A stretch of DNA of 64,000 nt, from the NCBI RefSeq assembly GCF_003731635.1, contig NZ_RCUA01000002.1, positions 62,001 through 126,000 on the forward strand, written 5' to 3'. Shown here one piece after another: positions 17,810 through 27,172 of this stretch (position 1 is its first letter; each line of letters begins with the position of its first letter). Position numbers and translations under genes: made by a program. Below the pieces are notes generated by a model. It made no database searches. It was not told the origin of the DNA and was given only the letters and a program-made list of their open reading frames with translations. This DNA is from Marisediminitalea oceani. GTDB taxonomy: Bacteria; Pseudomonadota; Gammaproteobacteria; Enterobacterales; Alteromonadaceae.

Positions 17810-18874
17810 ATGTTACTGCTGTTGTTTTTGCTGATTTTCGGCCGACATCGTATTCCCACAGGCATTACTCTGCTGCTGGCGTTACTGGAGATTGGCCTGG
17901 TCAATCTTTCCATTGCCCTGAACGGAGCCGCCAGCAATCCTTTCAGCAGTATTTTGCTGGTCCCCCTGGTGTTAAGTCTGATGCTGCTGCCCTTTAAAGC
18001 GGGTTTTGTGGTTCTGGCCATCAGTATTCTCGGCCAGGCCATGCAGCTTATAGTGCCAGCCAGCGGCCACCACTCAGCAATGATGCAAAGCCATGCCCAG
18101 GGAATGGTGCTTAGCTTTATATTAACCAGTTTGCTGGTTACCACGGTGATCTTTTATTTCCGCTTACAGCTGGGCGCCAAAACCGCGGCAATCCAGCAGC
18201 TTAGGGAACGCCAGCTCAGAGACGAGCAGTTACTGGCCATCGGCACCGCCGCCGCCCAGCTTACCCATGATGCAGCCACGCCGGTACAAACCATGGGACT
18301 CATACTGGAAGAACTTGCCGACAGCCGCGATCTAACGTTACTGGCAGAACTGCAAAGTCAGTACTCGCAGTTAGAAATACTGCTAAGAAACTGGCGGGAC
18401 GTGGCCGACGATGTGCGTGAAGCCCGCACCTGCGAGTTTTCACCGGTCAACCTGATACGCGCTATTCGCCACCTGATTATTCTGTCGCGACCGGAGGCGC
18501 AAATTAACTGGCCACAGCAAATGCCCCACAACGGCTGTATTCAGGGCGACAGAACATTGATCCCGGCACTGGCCAATATTGTTATTAATGCCTGTGATGC
18601 CGCAGCCAGCGAGGCGGTAAATTTCAGTATAGACGCTAACAGCGCGCTGTTACGATTAACCGTAACCAATCCCGTTAGTCACAATACCGCGTTCCCCAAA
18701 GAGCTATTGGGCTCCCGGCTTATTCACAGTGAGTCCGGGTTTGGCGTGGGCGCAGTCTTGTCAAACGTCACCATTGAAAAATATGGCGGCAAGGTTAGCT
18801 GGGAGAAAAACGGCAATCAGGTCACAACGGTCATTGAGCTGCCCTTAGCTAAGGGAGAGGACACAGTTGACTAA
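17810..18874 (+). CDS. RegB/PrrB-like membrane sensor histidine kinase
   Basis: A 354-residue kinase with about five N-terminal membrane helices (1-118), a short coiled segment, the H-box THDAATPVQTMGLILEEL (His153) and an HATPase domain (about 250-350: NIVINACDAA, GFGVGAVLSN). The H-box and the segment GAASNPF (39-45), one residue off the RegB quinone-binding heptad GGxxNPF, place it with RegB/PrrB redox sensors. I do not see the redox-active Cys that follows the H-box region in RegB; the only nearby Cys is in REARTCEF. Its 3' end overlaps the response-regulator gene. The likely signal is quinone redox state, fitting the neighbouring electron-transfer genes. Confidence 0.8.
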   Translation: MLLLLFLLIFGRHRIPTGITLLLALLEIGLVNLSIALNGAASNPFSSILLVPLVLSLMLLPFKAGFVVLAISILGQAMQLIVPASGHHSAMMQSHAQGMVLSFILTSLLVTTVIFYFRLQLGAKTAAIQQLRERQLRDEQLLAIGTAAAQLTHDAATPVQTMGLILEELADSRDLTLLAELQSQYSQLEILLRNWRDVADDVREARTCEFSPVNLIRAIRHLIILSRPEAQINWPQQMPHNGCIQGDRTLIPALANIVINACDAAASEAVNFSIDANSALLRLTVTNPVSHNTAFPKELLGSRLIHSESGFGVGAVLSNVTIEKYGGKVSWEKNGNQVTTVIELPLAKGEDTVD

Positions 18875-19394
18875 GCCACTGCTGATTATTGATGATGACA
18901 CCCGCCTCACAGCGGTATTAGAACGGCGCTTTACGGCTACCGGCAATTACTCAGTCACCACTTTTGACCGGGCAAGTTCTGCTCTGGCAGCGCCGGCACA
19001 GCCCTGCTATGCCATTTTACTGGATATGATGATTGACGATGAACTGGGGCTTGAGTATATCAGTGCGCTAAAAGACCGTTATCAGCCACAACACCTGATC
19101 ATCATGACCGGCTACGCCAGCATAGCCACCACAGTAACCGCGATGAAACGCGGCGCTACAGACTATCTGGCCAAGCCTGCCAGCTTTAATGAACTTATCA
19201 GTAAACTCGAGGGACAACCTGCAACCGCAGCGGTGGAGCATAAACCGCTGACAGCGGCTCAGGCAGAATGGGAACATATTCAGCGGATCCTCACCGAACA
19301 CGATGGCAATATTTCCAGAACGGCAGAAGCCTTAGGTATGCACCGGCGCAGCCTGCAGCGTAAGCTGCAAAAACATTCGCCGACAAAAAAATAA
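18867..19394 (+). CDS. RegA/PrrA/ActR-like response regulator
   Basis: A 175-residue regulator: receiver domain (about 1-115) with acidic pocket IDDD (9-11), phospho-acceptor Asp53 (LLDMMID), the switch Thr in IMTGYASI and Lys in YLAKPASF, then a Fis-type HTH (about 135-172: NISRTAEALGMHRRSLQRKL) identical in style to RegA/PrrA. No AAA domain is present, as expected for this family. The start is a TTG with a strong AGGGAGAGG 6 bases upstream, overlapping the kinase gene by 8 bases. Its targets may include the adjacent receptor and PepSY genes (inference). Confidence 0.88.
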   Translation: MTKPLLIIDDDTRLTAVLERRFTATGNYSVTTFDRASSALAAPAQPCYAILLDMMIDDELGLEYISALKDRYQPQHLIIMTGYASIATTVTAMKRGATDYLAKPASFNELISKLEGQPATAAVEHKPLTAAQAEWEHIQRILTEHDGNISRTAEALGMHRRSLQRKLQKHSPTKK

Positions 19395-19497
19395 GCCCCG
19401 GCAAAGCCGGGGCTGCAGACTGACTAAACAGCCTGTGGGGTATAAACGGTAATCCGTGTTACCAACACCCCGATAAGAGCCCCTTTTGGCAGGGGCT
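19394..19497. repeat. Cluster of three hairpins after the RegA-like gene
   Basis: AGCCCCGGC/GCCGGGGCT (19394-19402/19406-19414) starts in the stop codon; GGTAA/TTACC (19449-19453/19460-19464) lies inside a GTGGGG...CACCCC frame; AGCCCC/GGGGCT (19478-19483/19492-19497) follows. Lying between convergent genes they probably terminate transcription from both sides, though T-runs are missing. Confidence 0.5.
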
Positions 19498-19524
19498 ACA
19501 GCTCACAGAGGGAACGTCTGTAAA

Positions 19525-20010
19525 TTAGTTTTTGCTCAGCAAATCACGTTGTTTGGCCAGCTGCAGGTTTTGCGAAACAATACGCTGCTTGGTTTTTCTT
19601 TCATTGGCCAGAGTTAAGTCAGCAATACACGCTGGCGTGTTATCAGCCAGACAGTGCATTACCGCACGGTTGTTAAGAGCGAATACGTTGTTGCTGCTGG
19701 CATCAACAGCTTCGTTGCAATGCGCTTTGGCGCTGTCTAAGTCGCCAACTGCAACATAAGCTACGCAAAGGTTATTCAGCAGCGGTAAGCGGTTTACACT
19801 TACACTGGTGCGGGCCAGAGTTGCTTTAGTACGGGCAATCCCTTTAGTAAAGTCGCCCTGCTCAATTTCACGCACACCATTTACATCGCGCATGCTGGTT
19901 TTTAATTGAAACGACTCAGCGGTAACCTGGCTGCTCGCCATTGCGCCACCGGCAAATGAACAACATACAGCAACGAGCAACGGCTTTTTGATACGGTTAA
20001 TGAAAGACAT
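19525..20010 (-). CDS. Secreted tetratricopeptide-repeat protein
   Basis: A 161-residue protein with a signal peptide (cleavage after GAMA, about residue 25) and two or three TPR-like units: LPLLNNLCVAYVAVGDLDSA, AKAHCNEAVDASSNNVFALN and NRAVMHCLADNTPACIADL. Such small periplasmic TPR proteins are protein-binding adaptors. GAGGAAAA lies just before the ATG. It is divergent from the CadC-like regulator with a 238-base AT-rich gap, so it may be that regulator's target (inference). Confidence 0.7.
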   Translation of the reverse strand: MSFINRIKKPLLVAVCCSFAGGAMASSQVTAESFQLKTSMRDVNGVREIEQGDFTKGIARTKATLARTSVSVNRLPLLNNLCVAYVAVGDLDSAKAHCNEAVDASSNNVFALNNRAVMHCLADNTPACIADLTLANERKTKQRIVSQNLQLAKQRDLLSKN

Positions 20011-20202
20011 AGTTTTTTCCTCAACACAACGAACAGTTATTTGTTAGCCTTATCCTCTGTCGACATGCAGAAACTGCTTGTTAACCAAAAGGCCACTACT
20101 TGTTTAAATTTCGGTTGAGTATGTAGCACGATTCACCAGGCTGCCTGATGAACAACAAATTAAAACCTAAAGAATAACTAATAGATTATTTATTTCTTTT
20201 TT

Positions 20203-20208
20203 TATAAT
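20203..20208 (+). promoter_or_regulatory. Perfect -10 element (TATAAT) upstream of the CadC-like gene
   Basis: TATAAT 41 bases before the TTG start in a very AT-rich stretch; no good -35 box at the right spacing, so the promoter may need an activator. Confidence 0.35.
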
Positions 20209-20248
20209 GAGTTACAATAAAACCTAATGAAATTTCGGAGACCTAAGG

Positions 20249-22558
20249 TTGTCATTTAATCCCCCACCAGGCAAAGGATGCTTTACCATAAACGCCATCG
20301 TGGTGGATATTGGCGATCACACTATCCGAACAGGCAAGGATATTCGGCGCATAGAACCGAAAGCCATGCACGTGCTTTATCTGCTTGCCTGCAATGCCGG
20401 CGACACCGTGGAGCGTGGTGAATTACTGCGCGATGTCTGGAATGGCCGGGTGGTGGTAGAAGAAGCATTAACCCGGATAATTTCTCAGTTACGTCAGGCC
20501 CTCGGCGACAGTCAGCAACGCCGGCTGATCCAGACCGTGCCTAAAAAAGGCTATCGATTACGTGGTGAAGTTAACTGGCAGAGCACACCGCTACCAACAG
20601 AGCCTGCCCCTTCGGCAGATAGCAAAGAAGCTGAAGTTGCAGATGTCCCTGCTCAGGAGGCGATGGAGTCGCCAAAAGACTTAGCGCCAGCAAAACAACC
20701 TGAACCGCAAAAAGCGCTATCCCCTGCCCCGGTAGTTAGCAAAAAAGCCTTGTTTGTTGCCGCGGTGCTGTTTGTACTGGTGGCGGTAGTAGTGTTCACA
20801 CTCAATAAAACGGTAACAGACGATACCACCCAGGCTGATGAGCAACGCATTTCGGTAGCGGTGTTACCCCTCAGACAACTGAGTAACGATGATGACACCC
20901 TGTATTTTGCCGACGGCATTACCGAGGAACTCACTGACTCGCTCACCCAGAACCAGAATCTCGACGTGCCATCGCGCTACTCTACCCTGGCGGTGACCAG
21001 TTCAGATAATAACAGTTTGTCGGATGTAGCCAGCTCGTTAGGTGTGCGTTATCTGGTTGAGGGCAGCGTCAGACGTATTGATGAAGAATTTAAAATTGCC
21101 GTTCGCCTGATTGATGCTGACACCGACCGGGTAGTTTGGTCTGAAAGTTATACCAATACCGCATCCAGTTTATTTGCTATTCAGCAAAATATAGCCCGAC
21201 GCCTCAATGAAGCATTACTACCACAGACTAGCGACACTGAGGTTGCCCAGGCATCATCGCCCGACAACATTGAAGCTTACCAGTACTACCTGCGCGGTAA
21301 TTACTGGCTGATGAACGGGAAAACCAGCGAGTGGACTTATAAGTCTGAAGCTGCCTTTCAACAAGCCGTTGCGCTCGCGCCTGATTTTGCTGCCGCCCAC
21401 GGCAAGCTGGCTTACCTGTACGCTCGTCATGATTTTCATGATGCGTTTATGCCTCGCGAAGAAGCGTTACAGAAGGCCTCTGCGGCCATCTCTACGGCAT
21501 TGCGCAACAATCCTCAGGAAACCAACGCCTTACTGGCCAGCGTGATTATAGACACCGCCGCGGGCAATTTCAGTTCAGCACAAACCATCCTGGATGGCAT
21601 TCTCGGCCGCCAACCCAATCACGCAACGGCGCTGTATATATATTCTGAGCTTGAGTTGGCCCGCAACCGCTTTGATGCTGCGCTTTCCCGTGCGCAGCAA
21701 GCCTATGAACTCGATCCGCTATCTCCGTGGATCAACGTTAACCTGGCCATCGTGCATTTCTGGCGAAGTGATTACCAACGGGCACTCGAAGCGGTACAAA
21801 ACGCCATCAGTATCGACAGCAATTACACCTGGGCATATGTCTGGCAGGCCAAAATTTTCCATCGTCAGGGGCAGTTAAACGGAGCGATAACCAGTATGCT
21901 GCAGTCGGCAGACATCGACTCCGCCTCAGAGGTCAACTCGGCCTATACGGGGCTGCTATATCTGGAGATTGGCGATGAAAAGCAGGCTGAACAATGGTTC
22001 AGGCACACCGCCAGCTTACTGGGTGATACGCCGCAAGCGAGATTTTGGCAAGACTTACAGCGCTTCACTGAGCCACAGCAGACGACCGATGTGGCTCGCC
22101 AGCTTATGCTGGAGTTGCCCCTGCTCGACAATCGGATTTTTAGCCTGTTGCCGCTGCTTTATCAAAACTATCTGCAAGCCGATGACAGCGAGGAAGCCAT
22201 TCGTTTTTTACAAAGCCGAATTGCCGACACGGCGCCGCAAGTGAATGTGCACAATTACCGTTTCTATGCGGCGCTGCAGGCATTAACTCCCTTGCCGGAT
22301 GAGACTTCAGAAGCCCTGCAGCGGTTGAGAACAAAAATCGGCGATAATGCCGTACCATTATTGATCTATCCATTACTTAATCCGGCTGCGGATCAAGCAC
22401 TGCAGGATATTGAAGACGATGGCTGGCTGGATTATTACTGGCTGATCAACAACACTATGACTGCAAGTAACATAAGCGAACGACTTCAATACCAGCGTCA
22501 ACAGGCAGCCCTACAACGACAACAAATGCTCCCCCTGAAAACAACCAGCGAGGAGTAG
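20249..22558 (+). CDS. CadC/ToxR-like membrane transcriptional regulator with TPR domain
   Basis: A 769-residue one-component regulator. An OmpR-type winged helix spans about 15-110 (AMHVLYLLACNAGDTVERGE, VVEEALTRIISQLRQALGD, VPKKGYRLRGEV), then a proline-rich linker, one membrane helix (about 169-190), a periplasmic TolB-N/FlgO-like domain (about 200-330: ISVAVLPLRQLSND, YFADGITEELTDSL) and multiple TPRs to about 660. The start is a TTG with CGGAG 8 bases upstream; the first in-frame ATG is far inside the DNA-binding domain. It binds DNA from the membrane in response to a periplasmic signal, whose nature is unknown. Common in Alteromonadales. Confidence 0.85.
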   Translation: MSFNPPPGKGCFTINAIVVDIGDHTIRTGKDIRRIEPKAMHVLYLLACNAGDTVERGELLRDVWNGRVVVEEALTRIISQLRQALGDSQQRRLIQTVPKKGYRLRGEVNWQSTPLPTEPAPSADSKEAEVADVPAQEAMESPKDLAPAKQPEPQKALSPAPVVSKKALFVAAVLFVLVAVVVFTLNKTVTDDTTQADEQRISVAVLPLRQLSNDDDTLYFADGITEELTDSLTQNQNLDVPSRYSTLAVTSSDNNSLSDVASSLGVRYLVEGSVRRIDEEFKIAVRLIDADTDRVVWSESYTNTASSLFAIQQNIARRLNEALLPQTSDTEVAQASSPDNIEAYQYYLRGNYWLMNGKTSEWTYKSEAAFQQAVALAPDFAAAHGKLAYLYARHDFHDAFMPREEALQKASAAISTALRNNPQETNALLASVIIDTAAGNFSSAQTILDGILGRQPNHATALYIYSELELARNRFDAALSRAQQAYELDPLSPWINVNLAIVHFWRSDYQRALEAVQNAISIDSNYTWAYVWQAKIFHRQGQLNGAITSMLQSADIDSASEVNSAYTGLLYLEIGDEKQAEQWFRHTASLLGDTPQARFWQDLQRFTEPQQTTDVARQLMLELPLLDNRIFSLLPLLYQNYLQADDSEEAIRFLQSRIADTAPQVNVHNYRFYAALQALTPLPDETSEALQRLRTKIGDNAVPLLIYPLLNPAADQALQDIEDDGWLDYYWLINNTMTASNISERLQYQRQQAALQRQQMLPLKTTSEE

Positions 22559-22589
22559 TACACATCGCCTCGCCGGCCAGGTATTTTAG

Positions 22590-23402
22590 TTAATAAACCG
22601 AGCGCTTAGCCGTTGGCGAAACCGGAGTTGTCAACTCTGGTTTAAAGCAACAGGCAAGTGCCGCTGAGGCATTGAGGAGTAAACCGGTATCGGTCCCTAC
22701 CCCAACAAACATAGCGCCAAGCTCAATGTAGCGGGATGCCAGTTGTTTATCGCCAATCAGAATCCCAGGCGCTTTACCGGCCCTGACGATTTTAGCAATG
22801 CAGCTCTCGATAACCTTTTGCACATCATCGTGGCCCGGATCGCCAAGGTGGCCCATGGAAGCACTTAAATCCGCCGGGCCAATAAAAATGCCGTCTACGC
22901 CATCGACCTCAAGAATGGCATCGAGATTCTCCACACCGGTTACCGTTTCAATCTGGATCAGCACGCAAACCTGTTCGTTAGCGGTTTCCAGATAATCCTT
23001 AGTACGGTTAAATTGTGATGCCCGGGCCAGCGGGCTGCCAACACCGCGGATCCCTTCTGGCGGATAACGGGTAGCCGCGACCACTTCGGCCGCCTGTTCG
23101 GCCGTATCGACCATGGGCGCCAGAATGGTTTGTACGCCTAAATCCAGGATTTGCTTAATACGCACGGCATCCGGCCAGGGCGGGCGCACGATGGGTACCG
23201 CAGGATAAGGCGCAATGGCCTGCAACTGTTCCAAAATGGTTCGCAGATCATTAGGTGAATGTTCGGCGTCTATTAGCAGCCAGTCAAAACCAGCGCCGGC
23301 CAGTAATTCTGCGGTATAACTATTCGCCAGTCCCAGCCACAAACCAATTTGTGCTGTGTCACCGGTGATTGCCTGTTTGAATGTATTTATCGGGGCAGGC
23401 AT
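22590..23402 (-). CDS. HpcH/HpaI-type class II aldolase
   Basis: A 270-residue enzyme of the HpaI/GarL family, metal-dependent aldolases that cleave 4-hydroxy-2-oxo acids to pyruvate plus an aldehyde. Landmarks: [12 protein letters not shown] near 40-50 (catalytic His), VRPPWPD near 75, [15 protein letters not shown] near 150 (metal-binding Glu) and [14 protein letters not shown] near 175 (metal-binding Asp), plus [10 protein letters not shown] at the end. AGGAG lies before the ATG. No other aromatic- or sugar-acid-degradation genes are adjacent, so the substrate (4-hydroxy-2-oxoheptanedioate or 2-keto-3-deoxy-sugar acid) cannot be decided. Confidence 0.85.
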   Translation of the reverse strand: MPAPINTFKQAITGDTAQIGLWLGLANSYTAELLAGAGFDWLLIDAEHSPNDLRTILEQLQAIAPYPAVPIVRPPWPDAVRIKQILDLGVQTILAPMVDTAEQAAEVVAATRYPPEGIRGVGSPLARASQFNRTKDYLETANEQVCVLIQIETVTGVENLDAILEVDGVDGIFIGPADLSASMGHLGDPGHDDVQKVIESCIAKIVRAGKAPGILIGDKQLASRYIELGAMFVGVGTDTGLLLNASAALACCFKPELTTPVSPTAKRSVY

Positions 23403-23517
23403 AGGGTACTCCTGATTGTCAGAACCAGTCTTACGCTGGCTTCATTACAGATAAAGATGTTTTGCACGAGGTTTTTGGACTTTATCTGTTCCCCAGTATA
23501 CGGAAATTTATAGGAAA

Positions 23518-23541
23518 GTTGAGCCTGTTAGCAGACTCAAC
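23518..23541 (-). terminator. Terminator of the S41 peptidase gene
   Basis: On the minus strand GTTGAGTCTG-CTAA-CAGGCTCAAC forms a 10-pair stem with one wobble, followed by TTT. Confidence 0.6.
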
Positions 23542-23569
23542 TTGTGACTTATCGCAACGATGGGACAAA

Positions 23570-24946
23570 TTATGTCGATGGTAGAGGATGCGTCTTAAAC
23601 CAGGTCAGCGGTTCGGCCAGCGCTTCATCGGTTAATTTGACGTCTGGCATTACCGGCTGCTTCGCTCTGTCGCCCGAGGGGCGCACAATGTAACGGCCGG
23701 GCGCGAGCATCAGCAAACGGGTATTGGGTAAATAAAATGGTGTCAGGTTACCGGTTTGATTAGCGTAGCCACCGGTCGGTTCGCCCATGAGTTTACCAAG
23801 CTGGTTATCCTGAATGGTGGTGGCAAACAAAATAGCCGCAGAATAACTCATGCGATCGATAACCACCCACACATCCCCCTTAAATTGCAGTGATGGATCT
23901 ACCGGTTCAATCATGCCATCAGATTCGACGCTCAACTCAATTACCTCACCCGGCTCGCCCCGGTAACCAAACCAGCCGTTAGTATCGCTGTTGAGTTTTT
24001 CTATAGCCACAGAGCCCTGCGGCACCGGCTTATCGGTCAGATACTGAATGATTTGCGCGCCCGCATCCGACTGCCCACCGGTATTGCCGCGAATATCAAT
24101 GACCAGGGTTTGCGCGTTCTGTTGGCGGATTTGCTTAAAGGATGTGTCGACAAAGGCATCATAAGCGGCCTGCTCGGTATCTACGTCAAACGAGTCAATA
24201 CGTAGATAGGCTATATGCGGTGAGATAAATGTCAGTTCATTATCATCCTGCCCGGCGCCTGCCCTCTCCCACTGCTGGTCATTTCGCAGAGTTAGCGTGG
24301 TGGTCTGGCCGTTATCCTTAACTGCCAGCTGTATGTCGCCTTTTACGTCAAATACCGCAAATAACCAGTAATGAAACAGTAGCGACAGCATGCTCTCACG
24401 CAGCGCCGGCGACTCACCGTGACTGAGTGGCGTGAGACGGGCAATAATCTCGCTGGTTGCATGACCGTTAATGGCTATAATTTCGCTGCCCGCGGCCAGT
24501 GTCTTCTGCTTGTCACTACGCTGGTAAGAGCGGGCCAGACGTATTTTTCCATCCCGCACGGTCACCCCGAATGGAAAGGTTTGAACGCCAGCTTCTTCAG
24601 CATAGGTAAATTCGGCCAGCAGCGGAAACAAAATTGAATGACCGTCATTGAAATACGGCGTTAGCTGACCGAATACCGCAAATGCCTGCTTTCGGGTCAT
24701 GCCATCTTTAAGCTGAGCGCTGAGACGTTCAACCTGAGCAGTGAACTGCTCGCTGTCGACATACTGCTCAAAAGCCGGATGACGGCGACTCATGGTAGCC
24801 ACCAGATAATCCAGATCCCGCTGTAATTGCTGTGCTGTGAAAGTTTGCCCGGTAAAGGCTTTATCCACATCCGGGTGGATCCAGTCTTTCATGCCGCCGC
24901 ACCCCAATAAACTGCATAGCAATATCACTATAATGCCTGTTCTCAT
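23570..24946 (-). CDS. S41-family (C-terminal processing peptidase-like) lipoprotein
   Basis: A 458-residue protein with lipobox LLGC (Cys16). Residues 35-200 form the N-terminal and PDZ-like region (GHSILFPLL, LAAGSEIIAINGH); the peptidase S41 domain follows, with LVIDIRGNTGGQSDAG near 280 and the nucleophile segment DRMSYSAAILFA near 375, where the Ser after Tyr corresponds to the catalytic Ser. Tail-specific/tricorn-like S41 enzymes degrade or process periplasmic proteins; this one is anchored by a lipid. Monocistronic. Substrate unknown. Confidence 0.82.
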   Translation of the reverse strand: MRTGIIVILLCSLLGCGGMKDWIHPDVDKAFTGQTFTAQQLQRDLDYLVATMSRRHPAFEQYVDSEQFTAQVERLSAQLKDGMTRKQAFAVFGQLTPYFNDGHSILFPLLAEFTYAEEAGVQTFPFGVTVRDGKIRLARSYQRSDKQKTLAAGSEIIAINGHATSEIIARLTPLSHGESPALRESMLSLLFHYWLFAVFDVKGDIQLAVKDNGQTTTLTLRNDQQWERAGAGQDDNELTFISPHIAYLRIDSFDVDTEQAAYDAFVDTSFKQIRQQNAQTLVIDIRGNTGGQSDAGAQIIQYLTDKPVPQGSVAIEKLNSDTNGWFGYRGEPGEVIELSVESDGMIEPVDPSLQFKGDVWVVIDRMSYSAAILFATTIQDNQLGKLMGEPTGGYANQTGNLTPFYLPNTRLLMLAPGRYIVRPSGDRAKQPVMPDVKLTDEALAEPLTWFKTHPLPST

Positions 24947-25101
24947 TGCTGATTAATTCCTGTTGTTAAGTAATACAGCAAACCTTACCAAAACAAACTT
25001 CAAGAAAAGGTCAAGATCGCAAAAACAGCGCGGCAATGACTTGTTTTAGCGCATCGCCTGTGAGAGCTTTTAAACTATTCAAACCCACCACTAACCACCC
25101 T

Positions 25102-25789
25102 ATGAAACAGTTTTTGCACATACTGATAGTCGAAGATGATGCCGTACTGGCGGCGCAACTAGAGCGCTTTTTAACTGACGCCGGCCACATCATCGACGCG
25201 GTAAGCACTGGCAGAGATGCCATCAGGCAGGTAGCAGACACTGAGTACGACGTGGTGATCCTTGATTTATCGTTACCCGACACCGACGGTATTGAGCTGT
25301 GCGGTCGCATTAAACAAACAGCTGAGTCTGTGCTGCCGGTATTAATGCTTACTGCACGCACCGCGCTGAGCGACAAACTGGCAGGTTTTGCTGCGGGCAC
25401 CGATGATTATGTTACCAAACCCTACCAGCCCGACGAGGTGCTGGTGAGATGTTTGTCACTGGCTAGACGGCGCGATCTGCACCAGGCCAAACAGCTGGTG
25501 ATTGGTGAGATGACCATTGATTTAATCACCAATACCGTGAGTCGTCAGCAACAGGAGCTACACCTTTCGGCCACCGATAAGGCAATACTCATAACACTGG
25601 CCAAAGCGCATCCCATGCCGCTTGGTCGGCGGCAACTCATAGAGCGGGTGTGGGGGTAATGATATTCACAACAGCGACGTGCTGAAATCACATATTTATA
25701 CCATTCGCCAGCAGTTGGATAAGCCCTTCGACTTTCCCATGCTAAAAACCATTCATGGCGTAGGGTTTGGCTTGCAGGCGTCGGCATGA
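25102..25789 (+). pseudogene. OmpR-family response regulator, frameshifted near its C-terminus
   Basis: Starts MKQFLHILIVEDD with the phospho-acceptor Asp55 (ILDLSLPD) and a winged-helix domain (about 125 onward). The reading frame stops at TAA 25657-25659, right after RVWG. Removing one G from the GGGGG run at 25652-25656 restores NDIHNSDVLKSHIYTIRQQL and TIHGVGFGL, the normal end of the domain, with a TGA (25787-25789) that overlaps the kinase start as ATGA. As written the protein is 185 residues and lacks the last wing and recognition elements. Sequencing error, recent mutation or slippage are all possible. It partners with the following kinase. Confidence 0.85.
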
Positions 25790-27039
25790 AGCAGATTGGC
25801 CAACAAATAAAACGGCTGTTTTTGCTTTATACGCTGGTGCTGTTGTGTATTTTTGCCGGATTCACTCAGTTGTACGGCTATCTTATCGAAGACAATGTCA
25901 TTAACCAGCAGATAAGAACCGAAGCCCGCTATCTGGAACAGCAGTATCAGGCCACTGATGCGCTGCCCCTGCCCCGCTATCCGTGGATGAAAATTGTTAG
26001 CAGCTGGCAACAACTGCCAGCATCTGTTCAGCAGTTGCATAACAAGGAGCCGGAACGGATCGAATTTATTACCGAGGCTGGCAGCATTCATATTGTGCCG
26101 CTAAAACTAAACGGGCTGGAGGCCCTGCTATATGCCGAAGTAGATGCTTTTACGGTAACCAACAAGGTCTGGCCGCTGAATATAGCGGGGGTGGCCTTTC
26201 TGGGCACACTGATTTTTGCTCTGTGTTCCTGGCTTCTGATGCGCCGTGTTGAGAAAATCGTCGCGCCACTTAACCGCTTACGTCAACGGGTGGAAAGCGA
26301 TACCCCTCAGCTGTTATTTCCGGCCGGATTTACCGCCAGCCTGCCAGATAACGAAGTGGGCTTTTTAGCCCGCGCTATCGAAAAACAGTGGCACAATCTC
26401 ACCGACCTGCTTGAACGCGAAACCCAGTTTACCCGGGATATCAGCCACGAATTAAGAACGCCGATCAGTATTTTGCAAAACACGCTTAATCAAACGGGCC
26501 CGTTATCATACGACGATGAAAAACAGGCTCGAGACCAGTTAAATAAACTCACCCAAACGCTGGATGTACTGACCGCCCTGGCCCGGGAAGAAAGCCGCGA
26601 CAAGTGCCCGCTTAACGTGCTGAGTGTGTTGGAAGATGTCACCATGACACTATCACTAAGCGGATTGCGGCCCGACTTTCAGCTTAATATCGAAGTGCCG
26701 GATGATTACCAGGTGGTCGCGAATGAGACCTTGCTTTACCTGCTGTTTCGCAACCTGATAGAAAATGCCCACCATCATGGTAGTGATAACACGCTGACGA
26801 TTTCACGTCTGCACCAATCACTCAGATTCAGTAATCAAAACAATGATACTGGCGTAGCTACCAAACCAGATAGCGCTGCGGATCCCCTGGGCATTGGTCA
26901 GGGCCTGTTTCTGGCGCGGCGTATTGTTGAGTTTCATCATGGTGAGCTAACTGTTACCGCATCAGCTGGCGATACCGAAAATGACTTCAGCGTTTATATC
27001 TCATTGCCCCCGCTTCCTAATCCGCAAGCGCATCGCTAA
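25786..27039 (+). CDS. Sensor histidine kinase (QseC/PhoQ-like class)
   Basis: A 417-residue kinase: TM1 about 10-32, a periplasmic domain of about 95 residues with no recognised fold, TM2 about 131-152, a HAMP-like linker, dimerisation/H-box FTRDISHELRTPISILQNTL (His near 221) and an ATPase domain with NLIENAHHHG and a G-box GIGQGLFLARRIVEFHHGEL. Its ATG lies inside the TGA stop of the restored response-regulator frame, which is strong evidence for a pair. The signal is unknown. Confidence 0.87.
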   Translation: MKQIGQQIKRLFLLYTLVLLCIFAGFTQLYGYLIEDNVINQQIRTEARYLEQQYQATDALPLPRYPWMKIVSSWQQLPASVQQLHNKEPERIEFITEAGSIHIVPLKLNGLEALLYAEVDAFTVTNKVWPLNIAGVAFLGTLIFALCSWLLMRRVEKIVAPLNRLRQRVESDTPQLLFPAGFTASLPDNEVGFLARAIEKQWHNLTDLLERETQFTRDISHELRTPISILQNTLNQTGPLSYDDEKQARDQLNKLTQTLDVLTALAREESRDKCPLNVLSVLEDVTMTLSLSGLRPDFQLNIEVPDDYQVVANETLLYLLFRNLIENAHHHGSDNTLTISRLHQSLRFSNQNNDTGVATKPDSAADPLGIGQGLFLARRIVEFHHGELTVTASAGDTENDFSVYISLPPLPNPQAHR

Positions 27040-27172
27040 CCCGCTCGCTGACTTCGCCTAAATTAACGACAGAGCTCCTTTTCAAAGCGCAGCAAGCCGG
27101 TAAGATGAGGAACTATGGTTTATCAGCCTGCTGGCAACATGCCACAGGTCACTACAGATAAGGATTGGTTGT

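Noticed and set aside
25011..25400. 129-codon minus-strand frame over the response regulator
   Set aside because: Ser/Ala-rich antisense of the receiver domain.
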